Source: Drechslerella dactyloides (taxonomy: Eukaryota > Ascomycota > Orbiliomycetes > Orbiliales > Orbiliaceae). From it: a stretch of DNA of 64,000 bases. Shown in pieces: positions 11,621-23,963 of this stretch (positions are counted from its first letter, which is position 1; each line of letters begins with the position of its first letter). A program made the translations under genes and the position numbers. Below the pieces are notes generated by a model, which saw only the letters and a list, made by a program, of their open reading frames with translations, searched no databases and had not been told where the DNA came from. The stretch is from the NCBI GenBank assembly GCA_020064725.1, contig JAGTWJ010000006.1, positions 2,046,001-2,110,000 on the forward strand, written 5' to 3'.

Positions 11621-12090
11621 ATTTCTGGCTCATCCTCCCACATTCTTCTGGTTCTTCTTTTCTCTTCCTTCTTACACCATCGCTCTCTGTCATTTCCTTT
11701 CAACAATCTATACCCGTTTATTTAGATTTCTTGTTCGTCGTCGTCGTCGTCGGTGTACGGTCGGCGTCCTTATAGATCCATCAGTTCTTATAGAATAACT
11801 TTACAGGTCCGTGGTTAATACGCCGGATACGTGTCAGGCTCCCTCTCTCAAGCTTGACAGCCAGTATCAGTATTTCCAGTCCTCGTCACTTTATCTCTGT
11901 CGCTTTCAAAAAAAGTTTCTCTCTTTCGTCGATTCACGCTCTCCGCCGAGACCCGTGAATTTCCCTTCTTTACGTGGGCCTTTTCTCACCGGATACCTTT
12001 TCCTGTTTCCGCCCACGACCGCTAGCTAATAGCAAGCTACGCTTTGTGCGACCCCGCGAACCTCACCTACAACACGCATCTATCTCTACA
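11621..12090 (+). promoter_or_regulatory. Pyrimidine-rich promoter/5' leader of elongation factor 3
   Basis: The sequence is dominated by CT tracts, with a (TCG)n microsatellite at 11735-11752, typical of strongly expressed filamentous-fungal genes. The ATG at 12091 sits in a CTACAATGGC context. The open frame runs upstream to 11974, but that extension is not like the family and is probably leader. I cannot place the transcription start. Confidence 0.5.
11735..11752. repeat. TCG trinucleotide microsatellite
   Basis: Six consecutive TCG units lie in the presumed leader of the elongation factor 3 gene. Confidence 0.85.
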
Positions 12091-15000
12091 ATGGCCCCCG
12101 CAGCCGATACCATGTCGTCGTCCGCCGCCTCCAGCTCCGAGAACGCCAAGTCGGTCAAGGTCCTCGAGGAACTGCTCCAGAAGCTCTCCGTTTCCAAGGG
12201 AGACGAGACCGAATACGCCGCCAAGAACCTCGCATCCTTCGTCAACGGCCCCATCGAAGAGGAAGCCGTCCCCGCCAAGTTTGTCGACGACCTCAAGAAG
12301 AAGCTGAACAACAAGAAAGATGCCGCCGTTCGGGAGCGCGCCTTGGCTGCCATCAAGGCTATCGCCGGACACAGCCTGGCTCCCGCCATCGAACCGTACC
12401 TGGTTGAGCTTCTCGGACCAGTCCTCGCCGCCGTTGGCGATAAGATGACCTCGGTCAAGAAGCTCGCCCAGGAAGCCACTCTTTCGATTGTGGAGAACAT
12501 CAACCCAAATGCCATCAAGGCCATCCTCCCGATCATCTACAACTCGATCCAGAACGCTGGAAAGTGGCCCGAGAAGATCACCGCCCTTGAGTGCCTCGAC
12601 ACCCTGACCCGCATCGCCCCCTCCCAGCTCGCCCTGCGAACCCCAGACAGCATCCCGGTCATCTCTGAGGCCATGTGGGAGACCAAGCCAGAAGTCAAGA
12701 AGGCCGCTCGCAAGACCATGGAGAACATCTGCACTCTCATCTGCAACAAGGATATCGACCGCTTCATCCCCGAGCTGATCAACTGTATCGCCGCCCCCGA
12801 AAACGTTCCAGAGACCATCCACTTGCTCGGTGCCACAACTTTCGTTCAGGACGTGCTTGCCCCCACCCTGTCCATCATGGTTCCACTTCTCGAGCGTGGT
12901 CTCGCAGAGCGGGAGACTGCCATCAAGCGCAAGGCTGCCGTCATCGTCGACAACATGTGCAAGCTCGTCGAAGACCCTCAGATCGTCGCTCCTTTCCTGC
13001 CCAAGCTTATGCCTGGTCTGCAGAAGAACTTCGACACCATCGCTGACCCTGAAGCTCGTTCCGTCACTGAACGTGGTCTTGACACCCTCAAACGTGTTGG
13101 TGACGTTGGTGCCGATGGCAAGATCCCGGAGGTCTCCACTGCCTCTGAGCCAAAGGTCCTCTTCGACATTCTCGCATCCATCGTCTCCACCACCAGCCAC
13201 AAGGAAGCTATCAACAAGTATGAGCCGATCTTCAGCTATGTCGCTTGCATTGCTGGTACGCTCTACGACGAGAAGTCCAACGAGCAGCTTGTCTGGCTCC
13301 AGAACTTGTCCCCAGCCCTCACCGCTGTCATTGGCGAGGACGATGCTAAGTCTGTCGTTGAGACATTCCGCAAGCGTTCCGCTCCTGGTATTGCTGAGGA
13401 AGAGGAAGGCGAGGCTGATGATGAGGAGGGTGAGGATCTCTGCAACTGCACCTTCAACCTTGCCTATGGTGCCAAGATCCTGCTCAACCAGACCCACCTC
13501 CGCCTTAAGCGCGGTCAACGTTATGGCCTCTGTGGCCCCAACGGTTCCGGAAAGTCCACTCTCATGCGCGCGATCAACCGTGAGCAAGTTGAGGGTTTCC
13601 CGCCAAAGTCTGAAGTCAAGACCGTCTTCGTCGAGCACGATCTTGATGCCGCTGACACTGAAGAGACTGTCATCGGCTGGACTTTGAAGAAGTTGGGTGA
13701 GGCCGGTGTCGCAATCGAGCGTCCCGACGTCGAGAAGAAGATGCTTGAGTTCGGCTTCCAACAGGCCTGGTTCGAGAATGCCATCACTTCGCTCTCTGGT
13801 GGCTGGAAAATGAAGCTCGCCTTGTGCCGTGCTGTCTTCGAGGAGCCCGACATCCTCCTCCTCGACGAGCCGACCAACCATCTGGATCGTGTCAATGTCA
13901 AGTGGCTCGAGGACTACCTGTGCACCTCCAACTGCACATCCATCATCGTCTCTCACGACTCTGGCTTCCTCGACAACGTCACACAACATATCATCCACTA
14001 CGAACGTTTCAAGCTTAAGCGCTACAGGGGTAACCTCAAGGCCTTCGTCGCCCGCGTTCCATCTGCCAAGTCGTACTATGAACTCGGCGCCTCCGAGCTC
14101 GAATTCAGGTTCCCGGAGCCCGGTTTCCTCGAGGGTGTCAAGACCAAGGCCAAGGCTATCGTCAAAGTTGACAAGATGGAGTTCCAGTACCCGGGTACCC
14201 CCAAGCCACAGCTGACAGACATCAGCTTCCAAGTGTCTCTCGGCTCCCGTATTGCCGTCATTGGCCCCAACGGTGCTGGTAAATCTACCCTGATCAACGT
14301 CTTGACCGGCGAATTGATCCCCACCAAGGGTAACATTTATGTTCACGAGAACATCCGTATCGCCTACATCAAGCAGCACGCTTTCGCCCACATCGATAAC
14401 CACCTGGACAAGACTCCTTCAGAGTACATCCAATGGCGTTTCCAGACCGGCGAGGATCGCGAGACCATGGATCGCGCTAACAAGCAGATCACCGATGACG
14501 ACGAGCAGGCCATGAACAAGATCTTCAAGGTCGAAGGTTCGCAACGTCGCGTCATCTCTATCGCTGGTCGTCGCAAGTTCAAGAACTCGTATGAATATGA
14601 GTGCTCGTTTACGCTCGGTGAGAATGTCGGCCAGAAGGGCGAGAAGTGGACCCCCATGTCCTCTTCTGAGAACCAGTGGCTCCCGCGTTCCGAGCTCATT
14701 GCCTCGCACACCAAGATGGTCGCTGAAATCGATCAGAAGATTGCGCTTGAGTCTGGCGCTTTCCGCCCACTTATCCGAAAGGAGATCGAAACTCACTGCG
14801 GCTTCTTCGGCCTCGATGCCGAGTTGGTCTCCCACTCGCGCATGAAGGGTCTCTCTGGTGGCCAGCGTGTCAAGGTCTGCCTTGCCGCTGCCACTTGGCA
14901 ACGTCCTCACTTGATCGTCCTTGACGAGCCAACCAACTACCTCGACCGTGACTCTCTTGGTGCCCTTGCCAAGGCTCTCAAGGCCTTCGAGGGTGGTGTC

Positions 15001-15346
15001 GTCATCATCACCCACGCCGAGGAGTTCACTCGCAACCTTACCGAAGAAGTCTGGTCTGTGAATCACGGCCAGATGACACCGTCTGGTCACAACTGGGTCC
15101 AAGGCCAAGGTAGCGGTCCCCGTATCGAGGAGAAAGAGGCGGGTGACCAGTTCGATGCCCTCGGTAACAAGATCGAGGTCACCAAGAAGAAGAAGCTCAC
15201 TTCGAGTGAGCTGCGGAAGAAGAAGAAGGAGCGTATGGCCCGTCGCAAGCGGTATGTATCCTTGTCCTACGATAACAACTTTCATATATCGATACTAATA
15301 TATTTTTTATAGTGGTGAGGAGGTCTTCTCTGATGAGGACGACTAG
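12091..15346 (+). CDS. tef3: Translation elongation factor 3 (ABC-F ATPase)
   Basis: The model has two exons, 12091-15251 and 15313-15346, with intron GTATGT...TTTATAG. The protein is 1,064 residues, close to the 1,044 of the yeast factor. EF3 is a cytosolic fungal ATPase that works with eEF1A in each elongation round and promotes E-site tRNA release. An N-terminal HEAT-repeat region (about 40-330) is followed by ABC1, with Walker A GPNGSGKST near 483, SLSGGW near 569 and Walker B LLLDEPTNHLD near 590. ABC2 has GPNGAGKST near 724, GLSGGQRVKV near 920 and LIVLDEPTNYLD near 942. An insertion carrying the chromodomain-like segment lies between about 800 and 880. The C-terminus is Lys-rich (KKKKLTSSELRKKKKE) and ends in an acidic tail encoded by the tiny second exon. 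Codon use is strongly biased (C-ending), as expected for high expression; this also creates a long antisense open frame that is not a gene. Confidence 0.97.
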
Positions 15347-16143
15347 ATTTACAACACCGACCGCTCCATCGACTGCTTCCTCGATCCCGATCGGACCCTA
15401 CCTACTACTTCATTCGCTTTCTCGATATCTTGATTCTATCTTGATTCTTTGTGCATTTCTTTTGATTTTTCGACGAGTCCCTTTTCTACTTAATATCATC
15501 AACCACGAGCTCCCTGGTGTACTTCTGCCCGATGTTCTGAACGCGAGCTGCGCAGTCCTGTCGGGGTTTGCATGCCGCCAACCTCTCTGCCTGCTTTGCA
15601 TACATTCTTCCATTCATGACAATACCCAATGGAAGGGTGTATGGATTGTGGGCTAGTTTGGACGGATGCGGAGTCTTTGTCAATGTCTTCACTTTGAGAG
15701 GGGTGGAGATGGACACTGAGTGGTTTTTCCTTTCTGTTCCCTCGTTCATAGAAAAAGTCGCGTTTCTGTAATGCTATAATGTTTTATCTTGCATGGAAAG
15801 GACTGATAGACTTGCTGTTTTACTCTGGGGTTTTTATACGACAACCGGGTGGATTTCGATTTCCGTTTTCGCTTTCGGCACTGTTGGGTAGAGCTCGTGT
15901 GGGTTACATATAGACTTAGACTGGAATATCAGATTTATCTTCAATCTCATCATTCATGTTCGACATGTGCCGTAGTGTGAGTGCATAGCCAAATATTCAG
16001 TGACCGGCTCTTTGTCGCATGGTGTTATGAGGTATATGTCATACAGTTGGTAATATATAATAGAATATTCTGTGCTGCGACCAAGGCTTGCCTTTTTCTC
16101 AGACTTCCCGGGGAACTGTGCGGATGCTGCGGTATGTTCCAAT
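15347..16143. other. 3' flank between convergent genes
   Basis: T-rich sequence follows the elongation factor stop, then the end of the minus-strand NLR gene. Short frames here show no domain or splice support. Confidence 0.5.
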
Positions 16144-19100
16144 CTAGTTGCTTTCCCGGTCGAGTTGAGTCTTAAAGCCGGTCTCAGCTTGAGTCTCGGG
16201 CCCAGCAATGATTTCAAAGTGAGCGTTATTGTCGGAGCCGGTATCTGTTTCCCGGGTCTCGGAACTGAGGTGGTTCTCAGAGGTGATCTGGATGTCTGCA
16301 CTACCACCAATGTCCAGACTAAGTCTCGGAGACGCAGACTCGAGATCTTGGCGGAATTCTAAACTGGCTTTAATCTCGTAGTGGCCCCCAGTCTCGGAGT
16401 CTGTGTCCTCTTCTTGAGTCTCGGTCGCTATCTTAGCCCTAGAGCTAGATCGATCTTTCGCCCCGGGACTGGATTTGGCTTCGGGGGCCGCTTCATTCTC
16501 GGGTTCAATCTGATCTTGGGCCTCTGGATCAATCTTCTCGTTGGAGCTGACGCTTCTTGTTTCTCCTTTCCACATGAATGGAATATCTCTGCTATGGCCA
16601 AAGTTTGCCTTCAGGGTCAACCATCCTATACCGCCCATCAGGGGATAGAGCCGCTCTCTGACATCTCTGACACTGTCTCCGAGGTATCTGCCGTTCAACG
16701 TGAAGAGTAAGGTGTGGTACACTTGATTGTATCCGCATCCAACAGTATCTCCAACCCCGTAATCTTCAGGCTTCATTGTCAACATAAGTTCTTCAATAGA
16801 TTCTTCCTTGTCATAGTAATCCATGAGGAGCGATCCGGAATCGCCATGGTATCCAATGCTGGTTTTGGTGGAAGGCCAGCCCGGCAGGCAGCGCACATCT
16901 GGAGCTTCTGAAGAAAAACCAATCGCTAGTTCCGATCTTCAAGAGAAACAGTCAGTGTGGGTAATTTAAATAGACGAGGGAAAGAAGGCTTTAGAGTCAT
17001 CGCATACCTTTCTTTCATTTGGGCATCCAAAATGCTGATCTCGTAGTAAAAAACATCCTGGTACGGGGATATCGGGAATTTTGACGACACCGCATATGCT
17101 TGGGCGGCTAATGAACCATGTTATCAGTTACTGTGTGCAGGAATATACGCATACAGGGGAATTTCTCGAATGGTGAATGCGTACAATTGTTTCCGGGCTG
17201 AGCCTCGTGTGATTTATCAACCTTAGCGGTAAGGCCGTCGTCGCATACCTCGATAAGCTCATGGGCACATCCCTGATCCCATTCAGTGATGGGTTGAAAT
17301 CTCTCTCTCCAAGTCGATCGTCGAGAGGAATAATCTATGCTGGCTGTTTGATCTGGGAAATAGGTTTTCATGAGATCCTCATGACCGCAGGCATACGCCC
17401 AGTCAAATGCATCCCAGCCTTTGTCGTCGAGTTTGAAAAGATCTATATCTAACTTCGAGAGCTCTTCCAAGACGAGCTCCTGGGAACAAGATATAGCAGC
17501 GTGAAGGATCCAAGTGCGGTATGGTTCTGTGCCAATCAGATACGCGTAGGCCTCTTTGGCATCCTCAGACCCAGACTTTAGAATCTCGAGGAATTTGTCA
17601 TTCTCGAAGGCCCGAATTGCCTCAAACTTTGGTAACCAGAGAGTCTCGAGCGGCTCTTCTTGAAGTTTGCTATATTTGTAGTAGCCTTCAATAAGGTATG
17701 CGGCTAGTGGCGGATTTGGTCGCGCCCCAGTCAGAGTTAAGTATAATGCTGTGCGGCCCCTGAAGTCTTCTGCTTTCAAGAATGGCAAAACCTCCTTTGA
17801 GTCTATAGTGAGGTTTTCCATGACAAATTTGGCCGCTCTCACACTGGGATCATCTTCACCAAAGTCAGCTGCCACATGTAAAAGTGTTGCTTCTTTCAAA
17901 TTCCTTTGCGTCAAGCAAGTGAGACGGCTGCCATGTTCTTCATGGAACTCCAATAGTACTTTTGCTAACTCCAGCTTATCATATGATACTGCAGCCATAA
18001 GTGCGGTAAGTCCAGACTTCGACCGTATTGTAGGATCAGCGCCGGCCTTCCATAGTAGTTTCATGATCGATATTGTCTTCTCTTCCGATGGATCCGAGTG
18101 TAATACAGGGTCTGCTGTCGCACTTATGAGGGCCGTCACGCCGGCTGTATTGTCATCGTTCACTTCTGCACCGTGTTGCAGGAGCAGTTCGACGCCTCTC
18201 AAATTATTACAGGCAACTGCGTAGAATAGAGGGCCATTGCTTTCGAGATCCTGAGTATTAGGGTCGGCCCCAGCTTCGAGGAGCTTCTGGCCACACTCTG
18301 CTTGGAAGTCGGCTGAGTAGTTTCCATATGGAAACCAGATAGTGTGTAAGGCAGTTAAGCCACTCGAATCTGTAAGATCCAGATTGAGATCCGGCTTTAG
18401 TCTTTCTAATGTATCTTCCAGGAGCTGTAAGTCTTGGAACCGGCAAAGAGTGTGTATTGGGACGCCCCTCACACCAGGCATCAGCTTGTTAAGATCTGGT
18501 TTTGGGTCCGAGTTTAGAAGTAGTCGAAAAGACTTGCCGAGTTTCTCGCATCTCGTAGCGTTCTCTGCGGTCCTGATGAGATTTATGCGCGATAGACATT
18601 TCAATGGCGGGGTATATCCTATGTTATCCTCGATAGAATTATCCAGCTTTGTTTTGGCCATGATCTTTTCAAGCTGCTCTGGGCAGTAATATATTCCCTC
18701 CGTATGATATATCGTCCTCCGCAGTCGCTGCAGGTCAGTCTCAAAATCATAGTTGAGCTGCTCATCCTCAATCAAAAAATCAAGATATATCTCCAGTGCG
18801 TTATCTCCAGCGAAGTGGCCGGGTGTCGCCAGCTTGTCCGGGGGAACCTCCGTCTCGACTTTGTAGCCGCGCCCGTGGAAGCGATGTATATACCAGCGTT
18901 CGAAAGTTTCCCGATCGCTGAACTTGCGGAAGAGGTCTTTCAATTGATTCCATTTAGGACCCCTTCTTTCTGCCAGTGGCCAAGTTGCAGTAGCCATCCG
19001 GATATGGGGAACCAAGAAGAGTACCTCGCCTCTCCAATGATCCAGTTTTGGTGGCAATGTTTCGACGTCCACTTCATCACCTTGATTGGCTTCCGCCGTG

Positions 19101-22100
19101 GACGAAGGCTGCTCCGCATGGCTATCAGTTTCGCTGATATCTTCCTTAGGGTTAGAGCTATCTTTCTGATTTTCGACAGAATCGTTTGGGTCTGGTGCTG
19201 GCAGTGCAGACTCTGATGCTAGTAGCACAGGCTCTGATGTAGATAATGTAGGTTCTGGTGTCGACAAAGTAGGCTCTGGTGCTGAAAATGGGGACTCTGG
19301 CATCGACAACGTTAGCTCTGGCGTCGATATTGTAGGCACTTGTGTTGACAATATTGGCTCTAGTGTTGACGATATCAATTCTGGTTGGTCTCGGGGTTCT
19401 GGTATTGAGGGTGTTGGCTCTGTTGTCGACGCTACCGACTCTAATGTTGGCGATGTAGGCAGTGGCACCGAAGCCGGCCCCGGTGTCGGTAGTCTTGGCT
19501 CTGGCGCTGATGGCCCAACCTCTGTTGGCTCGTTGACGGGTACTTCTGGGTCGCGATCACCCGCTATAAGTGTAAATTGAGTGTTAGTGGGAGTACTTGA
19601 GTGGATTGCTAGATAAGCCTCGAGATATAAACTAAATTTTGTAAGTGGTGCGGGTAAAGCTCTAGCCCGATCTTGTTCGTTTGTGGAGAAGATATCTATC
19701 GAAGCTTATGGCCGGTCTGACAGAGAGACCCACCTTTTGCTATATCCTCTTCTGGCAATATCTTGACTGACTGCATAGGCATGTGGCGTTCCTGAAACCT
19801 TTTATTTGTTAAAACTTTCACTATGAGACGAGGTCGTTTGGAAGTTAGTGAGGCTTAGATACTGAGAGCTAGAGATTCACCCAGATCTGCTTTCTAATTG
19901 TTAGTACGAGGCGGACTTGGAAACGTACAAAAGTATAGGAGCATATCCAAATTTACGTCCTTCTCACTTTCGAACTCTGTTGAAGCAGAGTGACCTTCGA
20001 CAAAGTGCTCTGCAAAGTTTTCAGAATCAGCTGGCTGCTCGAATATGCGTATGTACGTACTCATCTGCCCCATCTCAAGTTATATTCGATGTGTGCCGTG
20101 GCTTTGGGTGGGACTTACTAGGCAATGTAATCTTGATCTCGCCAGAATTCCCCCAGCTAACAATGTCAGTGATGGCTAGCTGACTTGAAAAGCGTTCTTC
20201 CGCCTTCTCAGCCTCTTTTTCGACCCAATCGCGAACTGATTTATGAATTACATCAATACTTCGCTTATCATGGGAGAATTTGAAAAACTCCCGTCCTGCA
20301 ATCTCAAGGTGACGTATGGTATAAATTATTTCTGGTTTCCTCATCGCTCTGTCTTCTGGGTCCTCGAGGTCATTTTCGGTTTCTGGGCTCCCGGATCTAT
20401 CGGCCTGCTTGTCGTCTTCATCGGTGGAGTCATCCGAGTCGTCTGAATCACCGCCATCTGATGTCTTCAGATACTCTTCTTTGAATTCTTCAACGATTTC
20501 CAAGGTGCTCATATCGGCTGTCGCGAAGACAACTCTTTTCAAGGCCAGGAGGACTAGCTTCCTTTGTGCTGTTGTCAGAGATTCAAGATGTCTGGCGTAG
20601 AGGCTATCCATTTGATCGGGTAGCTGTTTCACTCTCTGTTTAATTGACAATGGCGATGGCTGCTTCAGGCTGGCGATGACCATAGCGCTATAAGTAAACA
20701 TCCCTTCCGCTTTCTTTTGGATGCCATCAACCATCGCTTTTATTTCTCTGGTTTGCTTTCGGTTTAGATTGCTGCCAAGTGACTTCTCTGCATCTCGACC
20801 GTTACTCATACCAATCACTGTAGACCCTTGATCTAGCAGTTCGGTGAGAGAATCTTCGAGATATGCCTTCATGTCCTCTTCGTTTGCCGATTTTGTGACA
20901 GTCAGAATTGCTGCGTCGCCATATACCACGCACTTCACGGGGTCTTTGTTTTCAGGAGGGCCGAAAGGTATCGGCATTGGTGTCGGCATTGGAGCAAGTT
21001 CATCCTCAGAGAGGGAGTCCACGGAATACTGGTCGGAATATCTATCCTCGAGATCTGCACCCCCCTTTTCCAGATTCTCAGGGAGGAAGAATCTTTCCAA
21101 ACCGAGACCTCCGCGGCTAGACATTAGGATTTTGAACGAAGCCTCCTTTGACCTGCCAAGTTCTATCAATCTGGCGACAAGATTTGTTTTTTGGTAGTCT
21201 GTACATTCATCTATACCGTCAATGATAATGTAGACTGTTTTCTGGATTATAGCAGCTAGCCTTTTGATCTTTAACAGATCAGAATCGACCTTGCTTGACT
21301 TTTGATCTTTCTTCTGATCGGGATTGCTGGAGTTCGCGTAGTCACCAGCCAGCTCGGCCTTATCTTCGTCCATACCCTTGGAGGCATGTGGGTCCAACTT
21401 GGAGTCGGCTTCCAGCACCGCAACGAGTTTTTCCATCTTGGCTATGGTATCAACGTGCTCGTGCATTGATAAATGAAATAATTGAGCCACCAGGCAAGAA
21501 AGCGCGCTGCCAGTAAGTTGTGTGTCATCATCTCCTCTCCGAAAGAAGAAGAATATTACGGGAAGTCTATCCATTTCGGTATTAGCTGCGAGGTTGTAGG
21601 GCTCCTCGCCATGGAGCGAAGGCACACTGTTATTGGAAAAGCTTCGCAGTCTCTCAATCGCAACCGCCATTGTAACGGATTTACCAAACCCAGGCTGTCC
21701 CTTAAGATATAAGAACTTCTGGTCTCCGCGTTCCCAAGCTTGATAGTGGTCATGGCTGAATAGCCATCGTGATAGATGACTTGTACCAAGCCTTCGTCTT
21801 AACGGATCCAATGTTGAAGCTAGCTGCTTCAAATGTGGATCAGAAGACTTGAGTTCTTCGTAACGCTTCTCGAGTTTCGCTTTAGCTTTTCGCTCAAGAT
21901 CTCGTTCCTGAGTTTCATGTCTGAACATGACTACTTCTCCTGCAATTTCTTTAACATCGACCTTTACAGTCTTGACGTCAAGTTTGATTTCTTTGACATC
22001 TTCTTGGAGACCTTCAAGTTTATCTCGGATATCTAAAGGCGGTTCATCAGACGATCATATTATAATGGTACCGAACGTATGGGAGGATCACGAGAGGCAG

Positions 22101-23293
22101 CCTACCGTGAAGCTCGGGCAACAAGAGTGTTCTCAAGGTTTTCTCGTTGTCACCACTCAACCACTCTGCCAACTTGGCATTATCATTCTTCAAATCTACA
22201 AACACAGGCAGGGTGATGCCGTTAGTCTTTAAGGATCCGATCATATAACCTGTGCCTAGCGACCATCAGCAGGTATGCTCCGGTGTCAATGCCTACCTTG
22301 CAACCACCCGATAACGTTGTCTTCAAACTCAACCCTGGCCATGTTTCTAAGATCTTTGTATTGACGAATGATGTGTTCATACTTCTCATTGGCGGTCGAT
22401 CGAATACTGAAGATATCACAAAACTTTTCTGCGAACGTTTAGGTATCTCAGCAGGTCATGTACCCAGGCCTTCTATACACCCGTAGAAAATCACGAGAAG
22501 TCATAGAGCGGATCTTACTTACTGAGCTTGTTATCTTCTCGGAATCTACGGCTTGCGTGCCAAAAGAACTCCAAGATCACGGTAATGAGTTCTTTTATGG
22601 ACTCCATTACTCTCCCGGCTAAGTCAGCCATTTCAGTTTTTCCTTCGTAGGCGTCATGTCGGTTCTCGTATAAACGACAATTTAAGATTATTGTCACAAT
22701 ATTCGTGGATGCTTCGGATATTTGGCCACAATTATCCATATCATTAACGCCAATCTAGGGGTGATGTTAATCTTGAGATCTTGGAAAGATATAAATAGGA
22801 AATGATAAAATATCAAATTACCAGCAATTCTTCTGAGCTCTCGGAGGCCAACCAATTGAAAGGAGCATGCAGTTTTACTTACCCCTACAAGAAAACTTAT
22901 GATACCCCACGCGATGCTGATGGTTTCCGGTGCGCAGGTCAAGACGGAGTCTCCAACATCTTTCAACACACTCAGAACCCCCAAAAGCTTCCCTAAAGAG
23001 CCTTCATAGCGACGGTCCGCTTTCTCTTTAAGCTTCTCGGCTTCGGATATTGCCTTGTTGACATTCACATTGTTTCTCAGGAAGTCATCGATATTTTCCT
23101 GGCTTGGAGGATGCTTGACCTTTCGAATTCTGTCTTTGAAACGAACCTTGGCCTCAAGCCAACACTTGGAGTTTTGTTCGTGCTCTGTCACGCCGTTGGT
23201 CTGCCCTTTCCCTCTAACTGGCGTCAAGGCTGTTGGGGATCTCGCATGCGTACGTGATGGTCTTGTCTCAACCTTTGGACGAAGGGACGACAT
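16144..23293 (-). CDS. NLR-type receptor: helical N-terminus, NACHT, ankyrin repeats, C-terminal SPRY
   Basis: I model ten exons on the minus strand: 23293-22883, 22754-22523, 22428-22297, 22249-22106, 22032-20119, 20030-19957, 19791-19734, 19563-17155, 17107-17008 and 16936-16144. The frame is continuous for about 2,088 residues. Order: a helical N-terminal region (1-305) like the N-termini of fungal STAND proteins, ending in CGQISEASTNIVTIIL and RLYENR blocks; a coiled coil (about 308-345, heptad-like KLDVKTVKVDVKE); a NACHT NTPase with Walker A KGQPGFGKS (near 417) and Walker B VYIIIDGIDEC; a Ser/Thr-Pro-Glu heptad-repeat linker; ankyrin-type repeats (GLTALHT, LLEAGADPNTQD, VELLLQHGAEVND, LLWKAGADPT); a SPRY domain (PYQDVFYYEISIL, IGFSSEAP, IGYHGDSG, GDTVGCGYN, FTLNGRYLG, LYPLMGGIG); and a Glu/Ser-rich tail. 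By family knowledge such proteins act in non-self recognition and regulated cell death. Exons 6 and 7 are short, so their borders are less certain. A split into two genes is possible but unneeded. Confidence 0.85.
19181..19369 (-). repeat. 21-nt minisatellite coding a seven-residue repeat in the NLR linker
   Basis: On the minus strand about nine tandem units of seven residues follow the pattern S-T/A-x-E-P-x-L/I (examples STLEPIL, STPELTL, SAPEPTL, STPEPTL). The repeat lies between the NACHT and ankyrin regions. Units differ at several positions, so it is an old or mutated array. No phase break is seen. Confidence 0.8.
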
Positions 23294-23963
23294 GAGTGGG
23301 CTCGTGATTAGGAATAACTCTGGAGGTAAAAAAGCGGCGCCCGAAGTTCTACTTTCGTGGAGCTTTTCGATATTACTCTTGATTTCAGCCCTGTTTCGAA
23401 TGTTTCTTAAACAGACCTTTAAATGCTAATTTCTCATAAGTGTGTGCCTGGGCGGCGACCTGGCGGTGCATGTATGCGGCAACTGACGAGCGGACCTTCG
23501 CTCGAGCCCCGCTTCACAGGTTCGCCCAATCCGCGCAGCACATCGAAGCGGGGCAGATAGCAAATCCCTGCAGCAGCTTTGTCACGCATTAATTATTGTG
23601 ATATCCAGGCCAATGAGACGGCAGTTCGGTTTGAGTTGCTATTTGTGTCGACTCTAAACCAGGTCCGGCTAGCCGTGGGCGAGCCGTGGATCCGGCCAGA
23701 ACAAAGATCCCGCAGAGCTTCTGTCAGGAAAGTAGACGTATACCATATGAGCGCTAAAGACAACAATCCGAGTGTACGTGATTTATATACATTTTGTTCT
23801 CAAGGTATGGCTTCCACAAACTCCAGCAATGCTAATATCAACAATATCAAGGAGAAACAAGAAGAAACGTCATAAGGGTATACCGCACTGATAACATTAC
23901 AAGCATGATCCGTGTAAATATTCGCCCCATGCTGGATACGATGCTTCCCACGACTAGACTAGG
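23294..23963. other. Upstream region of the NLR gene
   Basis: This is 670 nt between the NLR start and the end of the rhodopsin-domain gene, both on the minus strand. It must contain the NLR promoter. An upstream non-coding exon cannot be excluded. No other gene is visible. Confidence 0.5.

Noticed and set aside
12067..14403. 778-codon open frame antisense to elongation factor 3
   Set aside because: It mirrors the strong codon bias of the sense gene (avoidance of codons that would read as antisense stops), has no recognisable domain and no own promoter.
17108..19468. Ankyrin protein as a gene separate from the NACHT part
   Set aside because: Short exons at 20030-19957 and 19791-19734 join both parts in frame, and there is no good start codon at the head of the ankyrin exon (its first in-frame start-like codon is GTG).
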